Below, in pieces: positions 23,787 through 31,483 of a DNA stretch of 39,223 nucleotides. A program made the position numbers and the translations under genes. Position 1 is the stretch's first letter. Each line of letters begins with the position of its first letter. Source of the DNA: Rhodospirillaceae bacterium (lineage in GTDB: Bacteria > Pseudomonadota > Alphaproteobacteria > Rhodospirillales > UBA2165); the NCBI GenBank assembly GCA_002687515.1, contig NZAK01000141.1:1-39223 (forward strand), read 5' to 3'. Under the pieces are notes generated by a model. The model saw nothing but the letters and a program-made list of their open reading frames with translations, searched no databases and had not been told where the DNA came from.

Positions 23787-24699
23787 ACTAGCAGATATTA
23801 AAGTGGCGATTGCCGACGCCGGCCAGCAAAATCGGCGAGAAATTAAGCAGATTTTGCGGCAGGAAGGCTTCAGCGCAATCTTCGATACGGACGATATTGA
23901 AGTAATCCACAATGCCATCGGCAAAGACGATGTCGATCTGCTCATTGCCGATCATCTAATGCCCGAGGGCGACATATTCGAAATTATTCGAAACGTCCGG
24001 CACCACGCACTCGGCAAGAATCCATTCATCGTGATTATAACCATTGCCCTGGACCCGTCGCCGGAAGATATCAGAAGTATTATCGACGCCGGTTGCGACG
24101 ATTTGATTCTTAAACCGATAACCACCGGCATGGTGAGCAAAAGGGTCAATTCGTTTATCAACGACCGCAAGCAGTTTGTCGTGACATCGGATTACATCGG
24201 CCCGACGCGGCGTAAAAAGCATCGGCCCGGCACTGTGGAAATACCTGAGTTCGAAGTCCCAAATCCATTAAAGGCCAGAGCCTCAGGTGGCATGGGTGAT
24301 GCGGCGTACTGGCGCGAAGTCGAGCTGTTTTCCGAATTGTTCAACGAACAAAAAATGACCAGAAACGCCGTCCAGATAAGTTATCTGGTGGACAAATTGC
24401 TGCCCCTATACGTAAACGGCAAGGCGGCCGTCGATGTTTCCGATCCGTTACGGCGCCTGCAGATATCGGGCGAGGATATCGCCAACCGCATGCAGGGCAC
24501 GAAATTCGATCATGTCGGAGAATTGTGCCAGTCCATACTGGGTGTTGTGGCGAATATAATGGCCACCCCAGAGGTCCCGGAGCCCAAGGACCTCAGGCTG
24601 CTCCCCGAACTGGCACGGGCGATTGAAACAGCGTTCCAAATAGACGGTGAAGAAGCCGATATTGCCCGCCGCATCACGGAATCGGTCCAGGACCGGTAA
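23773..24699 (+). CDS. Receiver-domain protein with YIGP linker and helical C-terminus
   Basis: A 308-residue protein. The N-terminal CheY-like receiver (about 8-125) has Asp15, phosphoacceptor Asp60 (LLIADHLMPEG), Thr90 and Lys114 (LILKPI). The residue after Asp15 is Ala16 instead of the second acidic residue, so Mg2+ binding may be weakened. A linker follows with FVVTSDYIGPTRRKKHRPG, a pattern I recall from alphaproteobacterial receiver proteins linked to motility or signalling. The C-terminal 140 residues are helical (SELFNEQKMTRNAVQISYLVD, VGELCQSILGVVANIM), without a DNA-binding or enzyme motif, and could be a protein-interaction module. It is not next to any kinase. An in-frame TAG at 23755 limits the start to 23773. 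Confidence 0.85.
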   Translation: MASNELADIKVAIADAGQQNRREIKQILRQEGFSAIFDTDDIEVIHNAIGKDDVDLLIADHLMPEGDIFEIIRNVRHHALGKNPFIVIITIALDPSPEDIRSIIDAGCDDLILKPITTGMVSKRVNSFINDRKQFVVTSDYIGPTRRKKHRPGTVEIPEFEVPNPLKARASGGMGDAAYWREVELFSELFNEQKMTRNAVQISYLVDKLLPLYVNGKAAVDVSDPLRRLQISGEDIANRMQGTKFDHVGELCQSILGVVANIMATPEVPEPKDLRLLPELARAIETAFQIDGEEADIARRITESVQDR

Positions 24700-24841
24700 A
24701 ACCAATTTTGTTCGGCATCAAATTAGAATGACCAATTAAGACTGCGTTACGAGAATTCTCCTGGGTTTTCTGTTGTGCCGGCTTTGGGATCCACAGCGGA
24801 CATGGCACATACCGAAACCAACCCTCTTCTGACTACTGGAT

Positions 24842-24857
24842 ATCGAAAAAATTCGAT
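24842..24857. other. Short hairpin between convergent genes
   Basis: ATCGAA (24842-24847) and TTCGAT (24852-24857) form a perfect 6-bp stem with an AAAA loop, in the gap between the convergent receiver and SDR genes. It is AT-rich and lacks a T-run on either side, so it is at best a weak terminator for the SDR gene. Confidence 0.25.
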
Positions 24858-24875
24858 CCTGAAATATCCGTGCCT

Positions 24876-25598
24876 TCACCAAGGCAATTGCTGGCCGTCG
24901 AAATTCCAGTAGGTGCCGGTGTCTTCGATGGTCAATTTCTCGAAGATGGCGCGCATGCCGGCGACCGAAGCCTCGACCGCGGTCGGCGCGTTGGGGCCGC
25001 CCAATTCGGTCCGCGTCCAGCCCGGCGCGATGGCGATCACCGTGATGCCGCGCGCCTCCAGCCATTCGCCGGCGCTGCGGGTCAGCATATTCAGCCCGGC
25101 CTTGCTGGTCCGGTAGGCGTAACGCCCGCCCTGCCAGGTATTGGCGATTGAGCCCAAGCCGGATGTCATCATGACGACCAATTTTTTATCGCTGGCCGCC
25201 ACGTTGTCGGCGAATTCGCCGGTGACGCGGCCCGGCGCGACGACGTTGGTATTGAGGATTTCCAGCCAAAATTCGTGATCGTAGTTTTTCAGGTCCGGAT
25301 CGTCGTTGCCCTCGGCGACGCCGGTGCCGTAACTGTCGACGATGCCGGCATTGTTGATCAGCAGATCGATCGGGGCGCCATCCAACACCTTGGCGACGGC
25401 GGTAATTTCATCGGCGTTGTTGACATCCATGCGTTGGATGTTGAGGCGATCGCCGGCGCCGGACGCCAATGCGCGCAATCCATCGGCGGCGTCCGGGTTC
25501 CGGCAGCAGGCGACGGCGTTCCAGCCATCGTCCAGATACTGACGCACCAGTTCCAATCCCAAGCCCCTGTTGGCGCCCGTGACAAGCAGTGTCGGCAT
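24876..25598 (-). CDS. Short-chain dehydrogenase/reductase (SDR)
   Basis: A 240-residue classical SDR. The cofactor loop is TGANRGLGLE (TGxxxGxG), followed by NNAG in LLINNAGIVD. The catalytic Ser is in VVMMTSGLGSI and the YxxxK pair is in YAYRTSKAGL. The C-terminus has APGWTRTELGG. An acidic or basic residue near the end of strand 2 (CCRNPDAADGL, with Arg) suggests NADP(H). It should reduce or oxidise a small carbonyl or alcohol. The frame opens at an ATG at 25604, but AGGAGA at 25605-25610 directly abuts that codon and is 6 bases from the ATG at 25598, so the latter is the start. It lies 63 bases downstream of the AOR gene on the same strand, suggesting a shared transcript and linked aldehyde chemistry. 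Confidence 0.92.
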   Translation of the reverse strand: MPTLLVTGANRGLGLELVRQYLDDGWNAVACCRNPDAADGLRALASGAGDRLNIQRMDVNNADEITAVAKVLDGAPIDLLINNAGIVDSYGTGVAEGNDDPDLKNYDHEFWLEILNTNVVAPGRVTGEFADNVAASDKKLVVMMTSGLGSIANTWQGGRYAYRTSKAGLNMLTRSAGEWLEARGITVIAIAPGWTRTELGGPNAPTAVEASVAGMRAIFEKLTIEDTGTYWNFDGQQLPW

Positions 25599-25661
25599 GA
25601 GCATTCTCCTGGCGCCTAAAGCGGCACGGAGCCACCATCGAATGAATACACGGGACGGCGG

Positions 25662-27371
25662 CTAACCAACTAACGCACGCATCGCCTTGTTGACCTCGGC
25701 GGCCCTGTGGCGCTGGGTCTTGCCGGTCGGCTCGATGGGTTCGTCGAAGAAGAACGAAGGCAGTTCGTCGTCGTCTTCGGTGAAGCCCGCCTGTTTGTTG
25801 AAGTCCCATTCCATCTTGAGCGCTTCGACGCCCAATTCCTGGAAAAAGCCTTCATCGAAACCGGTGCCGTGCGCCTGGTTCAAGGCCTCGACCAAGAAAT
25901 CTATACTCTCGCCGGTCACCGAGCGGCCGAACAGGCAAAGCCCTAAGGAATCGGCGGCGGCGCAGTTCCATTGAGCCTCATAGCTGACAGCCGCCAATTC
26001 CTCGGTCGTCATCTCGGCGCAGACTAGGGCGGGAACATTGCCGGCGGTGTGGTCGGCGCCTTGCGCGGTGACCATCATCGAAATGCCGGTCACCTCGATC
26101 TCGCGCGGATCATAGGCGCTGATCCCCTGATTCTTAACCACCGGGACGCGCGCCACATTGTAATGCTCGCCGACGCGCCCCGTGCCTTGCGCCAGGATTT
26201 TGCCGCGTTCGGTGCCGGCGAAGATATCTTCAAGCGCCTTGGCCATGAATAGGGGATCGCCGAACTCGCCCTCGCCGGCCTCCATCAGCACGCCGAGCGT
26301 GGCGCCGGCCTCGATCGAATCGACGCCAAGGTCGTTGGCGATGTGGTTCAGGCGGGCCACGTCATCGGGGTCGGTGAGGCCGCAATTGCTGCCCATCAGC
26401 CCCAGGGATTCGTATTCCAGCGGCGAACACAGCTCTTCGCCCTTGGCGTCGACATAGACGTTGGAACATTGGATCATGCAGCCGGGCATGCAGGAGTGGG
26501 TGGTCTCGCCGCCCCGCTCCAGGGTCTGCTCGCGGACAAAGGTGCCACCCAGTTTCAAGGGACCATCGTCCGGGCCGACGAGGGTGCCGGCCGAGAAATT
26601 GCGGGTCGGCAAGCCGCCCACCTTGTTGGTGAAATCGCCCATCATGGCGGTGCCGAATTTGCGGAAATTATCGATCATAGCGTCTTCGTCGAGCCGTTTG
26701 CCGTATTCGCGGACCGAACCCATCAGCTTCTTGCGGTCGTGAAAGGTGGGCATCTTGTTCATATCGGCGACGATGGCCTTGACCTTTTTCGAGCCCATCA
26801 CGGCGCCGACGCCGCCGCGCGCCGCAATCCGCGTCGGCCGCTGTTCCGGATCGGTGAAGGAAACACCGGCCATCAGACCCTGATATTCGCCGACCGGCCC
26901 GCAGATGCAGAGGCTGACCTTGTCGCCGTACTTGTCGAACAGGAGTTTCGCCGTATCCATGGTGCCCTTACCCAGGTAAGGACTTGCATCTTCGAAAGTG
27001 ATGTCGCCATCCTTGGGGATGCGGATCACCACCCATTCTTCGGAAGCGCCGTCGAGGGTCAGGCCGCAAAGCTCCAACTGGCCGAGGGCGAAGGCGAAGG
27101 TGCCGCCCGAATTGGCCTCCTTGATGCCGCCGGTGAGCGGGCTCTTGCAGCCGACGCTTATACGGTTGGCGTTGGAAAAATTGGTGCCCGCGAAGGGGCC
27201 GGCGGAAAATATCAACGGGTTTTCCGGCGACAATGGATCGACCGTGGCGATACCCCGGTCCAAAAGGGTTTTGGCAATCAAATAGCGTCCGGCGCGAATG
27301 ACGTCTTCGCCGTCTTTTTCCTGGCGTTCGATGGAGCGGGTGTTGAGATCGATATGTAGATGCGTGCGCAT
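25662..27371 (-). CDS. Aldehyde:ferredoxin oxidoreductase family (tungsten/molybdenum pyranopterin) protein
   Basis: A 569-residue member of the AOR family, cytoplasmic enzymes with a bis-pyranopterin tungsten (sometimes Mo) site and one 4Fe-4S cluster that oxidise aldehydes or related substrates. The N-terminal domain shows LIFSAGPFAGTNFSNANRISVGCKSPLTGG and AARGGVGAVMGSKKVKAIV. Cluster ligands are likely Cys294, Cys298 and Cys302 (SCMPGCMIQCSN, spacing C-x3-C-x3-C) plus Cys479 (DSLGLCLFG). The classical spacing is C-x2-C-x3-C. DPREIEVTGISMMVTAQGADHT is the region near the cofactor. AAGGA lies upstream of the ATG. It is followed by an SDR on the same strand and divergent from a broken binding-protein gene. 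No ferredoxin, NADH-linked subunit or tungstate transporter is nearby, so the electron acceptor is unknown. Confidence 0.92.
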   Translation of the reverse strand: MRTHLHIDLNTRSIERQEKDGEDVIRAGRYLIAKTLLDRGIATVDPLSPENPLIFSAGPFAGTNFSNANRISVGCKSPLTGGIKEANSGGTFAFALGQLELCGLTLDGASEEWVVIRIPKDGDITFEDASPYLGKGTMDTAKLLFDKYGDKVSLCICGPVGEYQGLMAGVSFTDPEQRPTRIAARGGVGAVMGSKKVKAIVADMNKMPTFHDRKKLMGSVREYGKRLDEDAMIDNFRKFGTAMMGDFTNKVGGLPTRNFSAGTLVGPDDGPLKLGGTFVREQTLERGGETTHSCMPGCMIQCSNVYVDAKGEELCSPLEYESLGLMGSNCGLTDPDDVARLNHIANDLGVDSIEAGATLGVLMEAGEGEFGDPLFMAKALEDIFAGTERGKILAQGTGRVGEHYNVARVPVVKNQGISAYDPREIEVTGISMMVTAQGADHTAGNVPALVCAEMTTEELAAVSYEAQWNCAAADSLGLCLFGRSVTGESIDFLVEALNQAHGTGFDEGFFQELGVEALKMEWDFNKQAGFTEDDDELPSFFFDEPIEPTGKTQRHRAAEVNKAMRALVG

Positions 27372-27511
27372 GACTGGCTATCCTTTTAACTGGTTTTTTC
27401 CGACCCCTGCCGGAATGTTATGGCCCGCCGACGCTTCCCTGATCGGCGCTCGATGGCCTAAGTTTCACTCATTTGGCCGGTTCTTTCCATGTAAATTTCC
27501 GATTCACGGCC

Positions 27512-27529
27512 GATTAATTGTAGATTAAT
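27512..27529. promoter_or_regulatory. Tandem GATTAAT repeat in the AOR/binding-protein divergent gap
   Basis: GATTAAT occurs at 27512-27518 and again at 27523-27529, exactly 11 bases (one helical turn) apart. Because ATTAAT is its own reverse complement, the pair is both a direct and an inverted repeat. It lies in the AT-richer part of the 279-base gap between two divergent genes and could be an operator or promoter element. No regulator gene is adjacent. Confidence 0.3.
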
Positions 27530-27650
27530 ACATCAAGTAATTTGATCTGGTCGGCTGACCGCGTTAGGCTCCTTCCATTGCCGCGGCAAAAGCACCCCGA
27601 TGAAACAAACAGCGGCGCAACAAAATCACAGGCAAACTAGGGAGATACCA

Positions 27651-29188
27651 ATGTTCAGACGAAATACCACGATTCTAACCGGTACGGTATTTGCCGCGAT
27701 CTTGGCGGCTGGACCGGCCCTGGCGCAGAAATCAAAGGGTGAGATCAGGCTCGCCATCATCGACATGTTCCCCACCATCGACAGCTACAATTCGCCGTCG
27801 AACGAAACCGGGCAATGGGCGCGCGCCTATTACAGCCGGATCATCAGTTTCGATGAACATAAGAAGAAGCTGGTGCCGGAACTGGCCACATCGTGGAAGC
27901 GGATCGACGACAGGACGATCGAATTAGAACTGCGCGATGACTTGAAATTTTCCAGCGGTAACAAATTCACCGCCGAGGATATCGCCTACACGATCCGCTA
28001 TGTCGCCGATCCGAAACTGAAAATCCGCTTCAAGGGCCGTTACAACTGGCACAGCAAGATCGAGGTCCTGAGCCCGACCAAAATCCGCCTGACGGCGAAA
28101 AAAGTGAAGCACGACGATCTCTTCCTCTATGCCTACCGGTTCCAGATTTTCGACAAGGGCGTGCATTCCAAAATGAAGGACAAGGCCACCTATGGCGCCA
28201 AATCGGCTTCGACCACGGGCCCCTATAAATTGATCAAGCTGGACCGGCAATCGGGCGCCCATATCCAGCGCAACGAAGAATCGGTCGGATATTTCCCGCA
28301 TCGCCGGGCGCCGATCAAGAACGTCAAGGGCATTTCGATGCCCGACAAGCAGACACAGGTCGCGGCACTGTTGACCGGACAAGTTCAGGTGCTGCGCAAT
28401 CCGACGCCGGACATGATAAAGGAATTCCGGAAAAATCCGGATTTACGGATCACGGCTTTCCCGACCCGCTTTATCAACTACATCACCCTGGATGCGGCCG
28501 GGCGGTCCAAGAACAAGAAATTCACCGACATTCGCGTGCGCCGGGCATTCATCAAGGCGATCGACCGGGAAAAGGTGATCAAGAATTTTGTCGCCGGTCA
28601 TGAAATTGCCTTCGCCCGAAGGCGGTTTGCTATCCCGACAACATCGCCTGCGCCCATACCATTGATCCGCTGGGCTACGATCCCGCCGGCGCCAAGCGCC
28701 TGTTGGCCGAAGCCGGTTTCCCCAACGGCTTCGACATGGAGCTGAGCGCCTTTTTACCCTACAAGGAAATCGCCGAAGCGATCGCCGGTGAGGTCCGTAA
28801 AGTGGGCATTCGCGCCACCGTTCGCGCGATGCCGTTGCCGGTCTATACCAAGCGCCGCGGCCGCGGCGAATTGACCGCCCTTTATGCCGGCTATCCGACC
28901 TTCGCGCAGCCCAACACATCCAACCTGATGAACTTCTTCTTCGGCGCCAACCGTGATTATTCCAAGGATCCGATCATCCAGAACGCGCGCAAGACCGGAA
29001 ATGGCGTGATGGATCTGAAGAAACGCACGGCGATCTATCAGAAGGCGATGGATCAGGTGAACAAGATGTCCTACATCCTGCCCTTCGTCGAGCAGCCGAA
29101 CGTCTACGCCCACCACAAGAGCGTCGTCATCAAGACCGGCGCCACCTCGAAAACCGAAACACGACCGCCGGATTATTTCTGGAAGTAA
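27651..29188 (+). pseudogene. Peptide/opine-type ABC substrate-binding protein, split by a frameshift
   Basis: Two overlapping frames together encode one protein of the SBP family 5 (dipeptide/nickel type), about 512 residues when joined. The first part has a signal peptide (MFRRNTTILTGTVFAAILAA, then GPALAQ) and the family features LVPELATSWKRIDDRTIELELRD and FSSGNKFTAEDIAYTIR. The second part continues ACAHTIDPLGYDPAGAKRLL and ends PPDYFWK. The frame changes near 28609: adding one C to the CC at 28608-28609 gives E-I-A-L-R-P-K-A-V-C-Y-P, restoring a smooth sequence. This is either a true inactivating deletion or a homopolymer sequencing error. GGGAG upstream of ATG 27651 fixes the start. 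No permease or ATPase genes accompany it. Confidence 0.85.
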
Positions 29189-29223
29189 CAAGGCGGTGCC
29201 CGCGCGGGCGATTCGAATAAATG

Positions 29224-29251
29224 GCAGGGGCGGGTTAAAACCCGCCCCTGC
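29224..29251. terminator. GC-rich hairpin between convergent genes
   Basis: GCAGGGGCGGG (29224-29234) and CCCGCCCCTGC (29241-29251) are perfect 11-bp arms around TTAAAA. It lies between the binding-protein stop at 29188 and the FAD oxidoreductase stop at 29267, so it can end both transcripts. There is no T-run on the plus strand; CATTTATT follows on the minus strand. Confidence 0.65.
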
Positions 29252-29266
29252 GGCGTCTGGTTCCGG

Positions 29267-30700
29267 TTAATCGAAATAGGGGCTGCGCCATTCCAGCTCC
29301 TTCGGCGAAATCCCCTTCTCGGCGCTGAGCGCCGCCGCGTGGCCGGCGATTTCGCCGGTCTGCGTGCACCAGGCGAAATTGCGCATGACCATGAAAATGG
29401 TCTCGTAGGTGAAGGACAGCGAAGCGCCGGTCAGCAACAGGTTGCTGATTTTTTTGGGCAGGAAACAGCGGAACGGCACCTCGAAATCGTGCTTCCGGTA
29501 ATCGTCCCAAAAGAAGCTCTTGCGCATCGGCGCCGTCACCGCGTCGGCGAAACGGCGCCCGGCGAGCACGTCCTCGATCGAAAATACATATTCGCCGACC
29601 GGATGGCGGCCATCGCGGATCCCCACATAGCGGCCCACATTGGACAGCGCCGCGTTCTCGAAGCCGGGCACGTATTTTTTCAGGAACCGCGCCTCGGCAT
29701 CGATCAGGCCGCGCATGGTTCGGCCGGCGCGCGCCGCGTCGCCGGCGTCGTCGTCCATGTGCAGGCCCCATTCATAGGGCACGTTCTGCCATAATATATA
29801 TCCGCCATCGCCGTCGATGGGGCTCATATCGATGCTCGGATGGCCGATATAGGCTTCGCCGTAGACGCCGCTGCCGCCCATGCGCGGCCGGTATAACATC
29901 GGCGGAATGTCGCCCGCCGCCCCCGCCTCGGCAATCAATTTAGCCAGCAGCGGGTCCTTGGCCGATGTCTGATGATCAAATGTGCGCGCGAAATCGATGC
30001 CGCGCATGATCCATAGGAGCCCGCCCGGCACCGGCCGCTTGACGCCGTCCCAATCGGCGCCCGCCGGCTGGCCGCCGCCGCCGCGCACGAATGGCGCGCC
30101 GGCCCGCGCCGCCAGTTCGGCGGTGCCCGAGCCGTCGACGAATATCTTGCCACGGATCGCCTGGCACCCGGACGCGTTTTCGACGATCACCGAGGTGATG
30201 GCATCGTTGCCGCTGCCGCCCTTGACCAGCGCATCGACGAAAGATGTGCCGTAGAGGGCCGTAACACCGGCGTCCTCGAGCATGCCCGCCATCACGCAGC
30301 CGGCGCCCTCGGGGTTGAAACTGGCGCGCTGGAAGGCGGCACCCGGCTTCAAATTGCGCTCGTAATGGGACAGCGGATTGCCGGCCCAGCCGGGATGGGT
30401 TTCCTGGGTGGCGGTGTAGACGTAACCGCCGGCGGCGAAGCGTTGCATCAGCTCTGTATGAATACCGCCGGCGCCCTCGCCCGCCGCGCCTTGCAGGCCG
30501 GATGTATGCACCCCGCCCGGCATATCGAATTTTTCCACCAATACCACGCCGGCGCCCATGCGGGCGGCCTGCAGCGCGGCGGCGAAACCGCCGGGCCCGC
30601 CGCCAACCACCACCACATCGGTCTCGGCGGCCACCGGAATGCGTTTTGCCGGGGCCGCGATGGGTTGCTGGCGCTTCGATCTGTCCGATCCGCGGACCAT
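29267..30700 (-). CDS. FAD-dependent oxidoreductase (FAD_oxidored family)
   Basis: A 477-residue flavoprotein. The N-terminal dinucleotide-binding fold is DVVVVGGGPGGFAAALQAAR (GxGxxG), followed by GAGVVLVEKFDMPGGVHTSG, typical of the FAD-dependent oxidoreductase group near fumarate-reductase-like and thiazole-synthesis-like proteins. The segment GKIFVDGSGTAELAARAGAPF is the second FAD-contact region, and near the C-terminus LLLTGASLSFTYETIFMVMR and TGEIAGHAAALSAEKG complete the fold. Substrate unknown. The open frame reaches a TTG at 30721, but that has no Shine-Dalgarno; ATG 30700 has GGGA a few bases upstream and is preferred. No signal peptide is present. Its place beside the AOR/SDR genes suggests redox metabolism of one substrate group, but the binding-protein gene lies between them. 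Confidence 0.88.
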   Translation of the reverse strand: MVRGSDRSKRQQPIAAPAKRIPVAAETDVVVVGGGPGGFAAALQAARMGAGVVLVEKFDMPGGVHTSGLQGAAGEGAGGIHTELMQRFAAGGYVYTATQETHPGWAGNPLSHYERNLKPGAAFQRASFNPEGAGCVMAGMLEDAGVTALYGTSFVDALVKGGSGNDAITSVIVENASGCQAIRGKIFVDGSGTAELAARAGAPFVRGGGGQPAGADWDGVKRPVPGGLLWIMRGIDFARTFDHQTSAKDPLLAKLIAEAGAAGDIPPMLYRPRMGGSGVYGEAYIGHPSIDMSPIDGDGGYILWQNVPYEWGLHMDDDAGDAARAGRTMRGLIDAEARFLKKYVPGFENAALSNVGRYVGIRDGRHPVGEYVFSIEDVLAGRRFADAVTAPMRKSFFWDDYRKHDFEVPFRCFLPKKISNLLLTGASLSFTYETIFMVMRNFAWCTQTGEIAGHAAALSAEKGISPKELEWRSPYFD

Positions 30701-31005
30701 TAAATCCCGGCCATCGGTCAAGGATTGCTATTCGAGGTTTTACCCGGCAGCGGCGTCTCGGCGGGTTCTTGCTGTGCGTTCATGGGCACCTGATTTCATT
30801 TTGTTAACAGACCGCGGCGGCCCTTAAATATTTATCACACGGAAAAGCCTATTCCAACTTGGCCGCACCCATTCCGCACCGGCTATCATCGGGTGAAACG
30901 ATTGGCCCACTGTTTATCCGGTTTGGCAATTTCCGGTTTCCCGCCTTCCCCCGCCCGGCGTATGCTGTGTCGGCTATCTTAGGGAACCAATAATAGGAGG
31001 CAATG

Positions 31006-31401
31006 ATGACGACCGAACTTTCGATGCTGGTCTGGACCACCGGGCTTACCGGCATCTTGTGGCTGCCCTATCTGCTGGCCCAGTCCAACGTATCGGGGCT
31101 GATCGTCTCCCTCGGCTACGGCTATAAGGAACCGCTGGCCGACCTGCCGGCCTGGGCCCAGCGGGCCAAGGCGCATCACGGCAACGCGGTCGAAAACCTG
31201 GTGCTGTTCGCCGCCCTGGTGATTGCCATGCACCTGGCGGAAGCCGGCAACGCCGCCACGGCGGCGGCGGCCATTACCTTTTTCTGGGCGCGCGTCGCCC
31301 ACGCCGTCATCCACTATGCCGGCATCCCCTACCTGCGCTCGATCGCTTTCTTGGTCGGCTGGCTGGCCCTGGTCTGCATCTTCTATCAGATCGTGACCTG
31401 A
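31006..31401 (+). CDS. MAPEG family membrane protein
   Basis: A 131-residue four-helix membrane protein of the MAPEG group (membrane-associated eicosanoid/glutathione metabolism). The pattern fits: helix 1 MLVWTTGLTGILWLPYLLA, the basic loop LPAWAQRAKAHHGNAVENLVLFAALVIAMHL with the conserved RAxxAHxNxxENL-type motif, then AITFFWARVAHAVIHYAGIPYLRS and LVGWLALVCIFYQI. Bacterial members are poorly characterised; some are glutathione transferases. AGGAGG (30995-31000) is 2 bases from an ATG at 31003 and 5 from the ATG at 31006, so the second is favoured. It is divergent from the FAD oxidoreductase across a gap of about 300 bases (30701-31005) in which nothing else was recognised. Confidence 0.9.
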   Translation: MTTELSMLVWTTGLTGILWLPYLLAQSNVSGLIVSLGYGYKEPLADLPAWAQRAKAHHGNAVENLVLFAALVIAMHLAEAGNAATAAAAITFFWARVAHAVIHYAGIPYLRSIAFLVGWLALVCIFYQIVT

Positions 31402-31454
31402 CCGGAAGCTGGCGGCAACCGAGTTTGGGGCGCGCCGGATCCGATGCTTCCGGT
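31401..31454. other. Long inverted repeat spanning the end of the MAPEG gene
   Basis: ACCGGAAGC (31401-31409) and GCTTCCGGT (31446-31454) are perfect 9-bp arms with a 36-base GC-rich loop. The left arm begins on the last base of the MAPEG stop codon. It sits between convergent genes, so it could act as a two-way terminator, although no T-run follows. Confidence 0.4.
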
Positions 31455-31483
31455 AAGGGGGAGATGTGTGCGCCGCTGACGCA

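Noticed and set aside
26343-27359. 338-codon plus-strand frame opposite the AOR gene
   Set aside because: Antisense to a gene with clear cluster and cofactor motifs; composition is that of a shadow frame.
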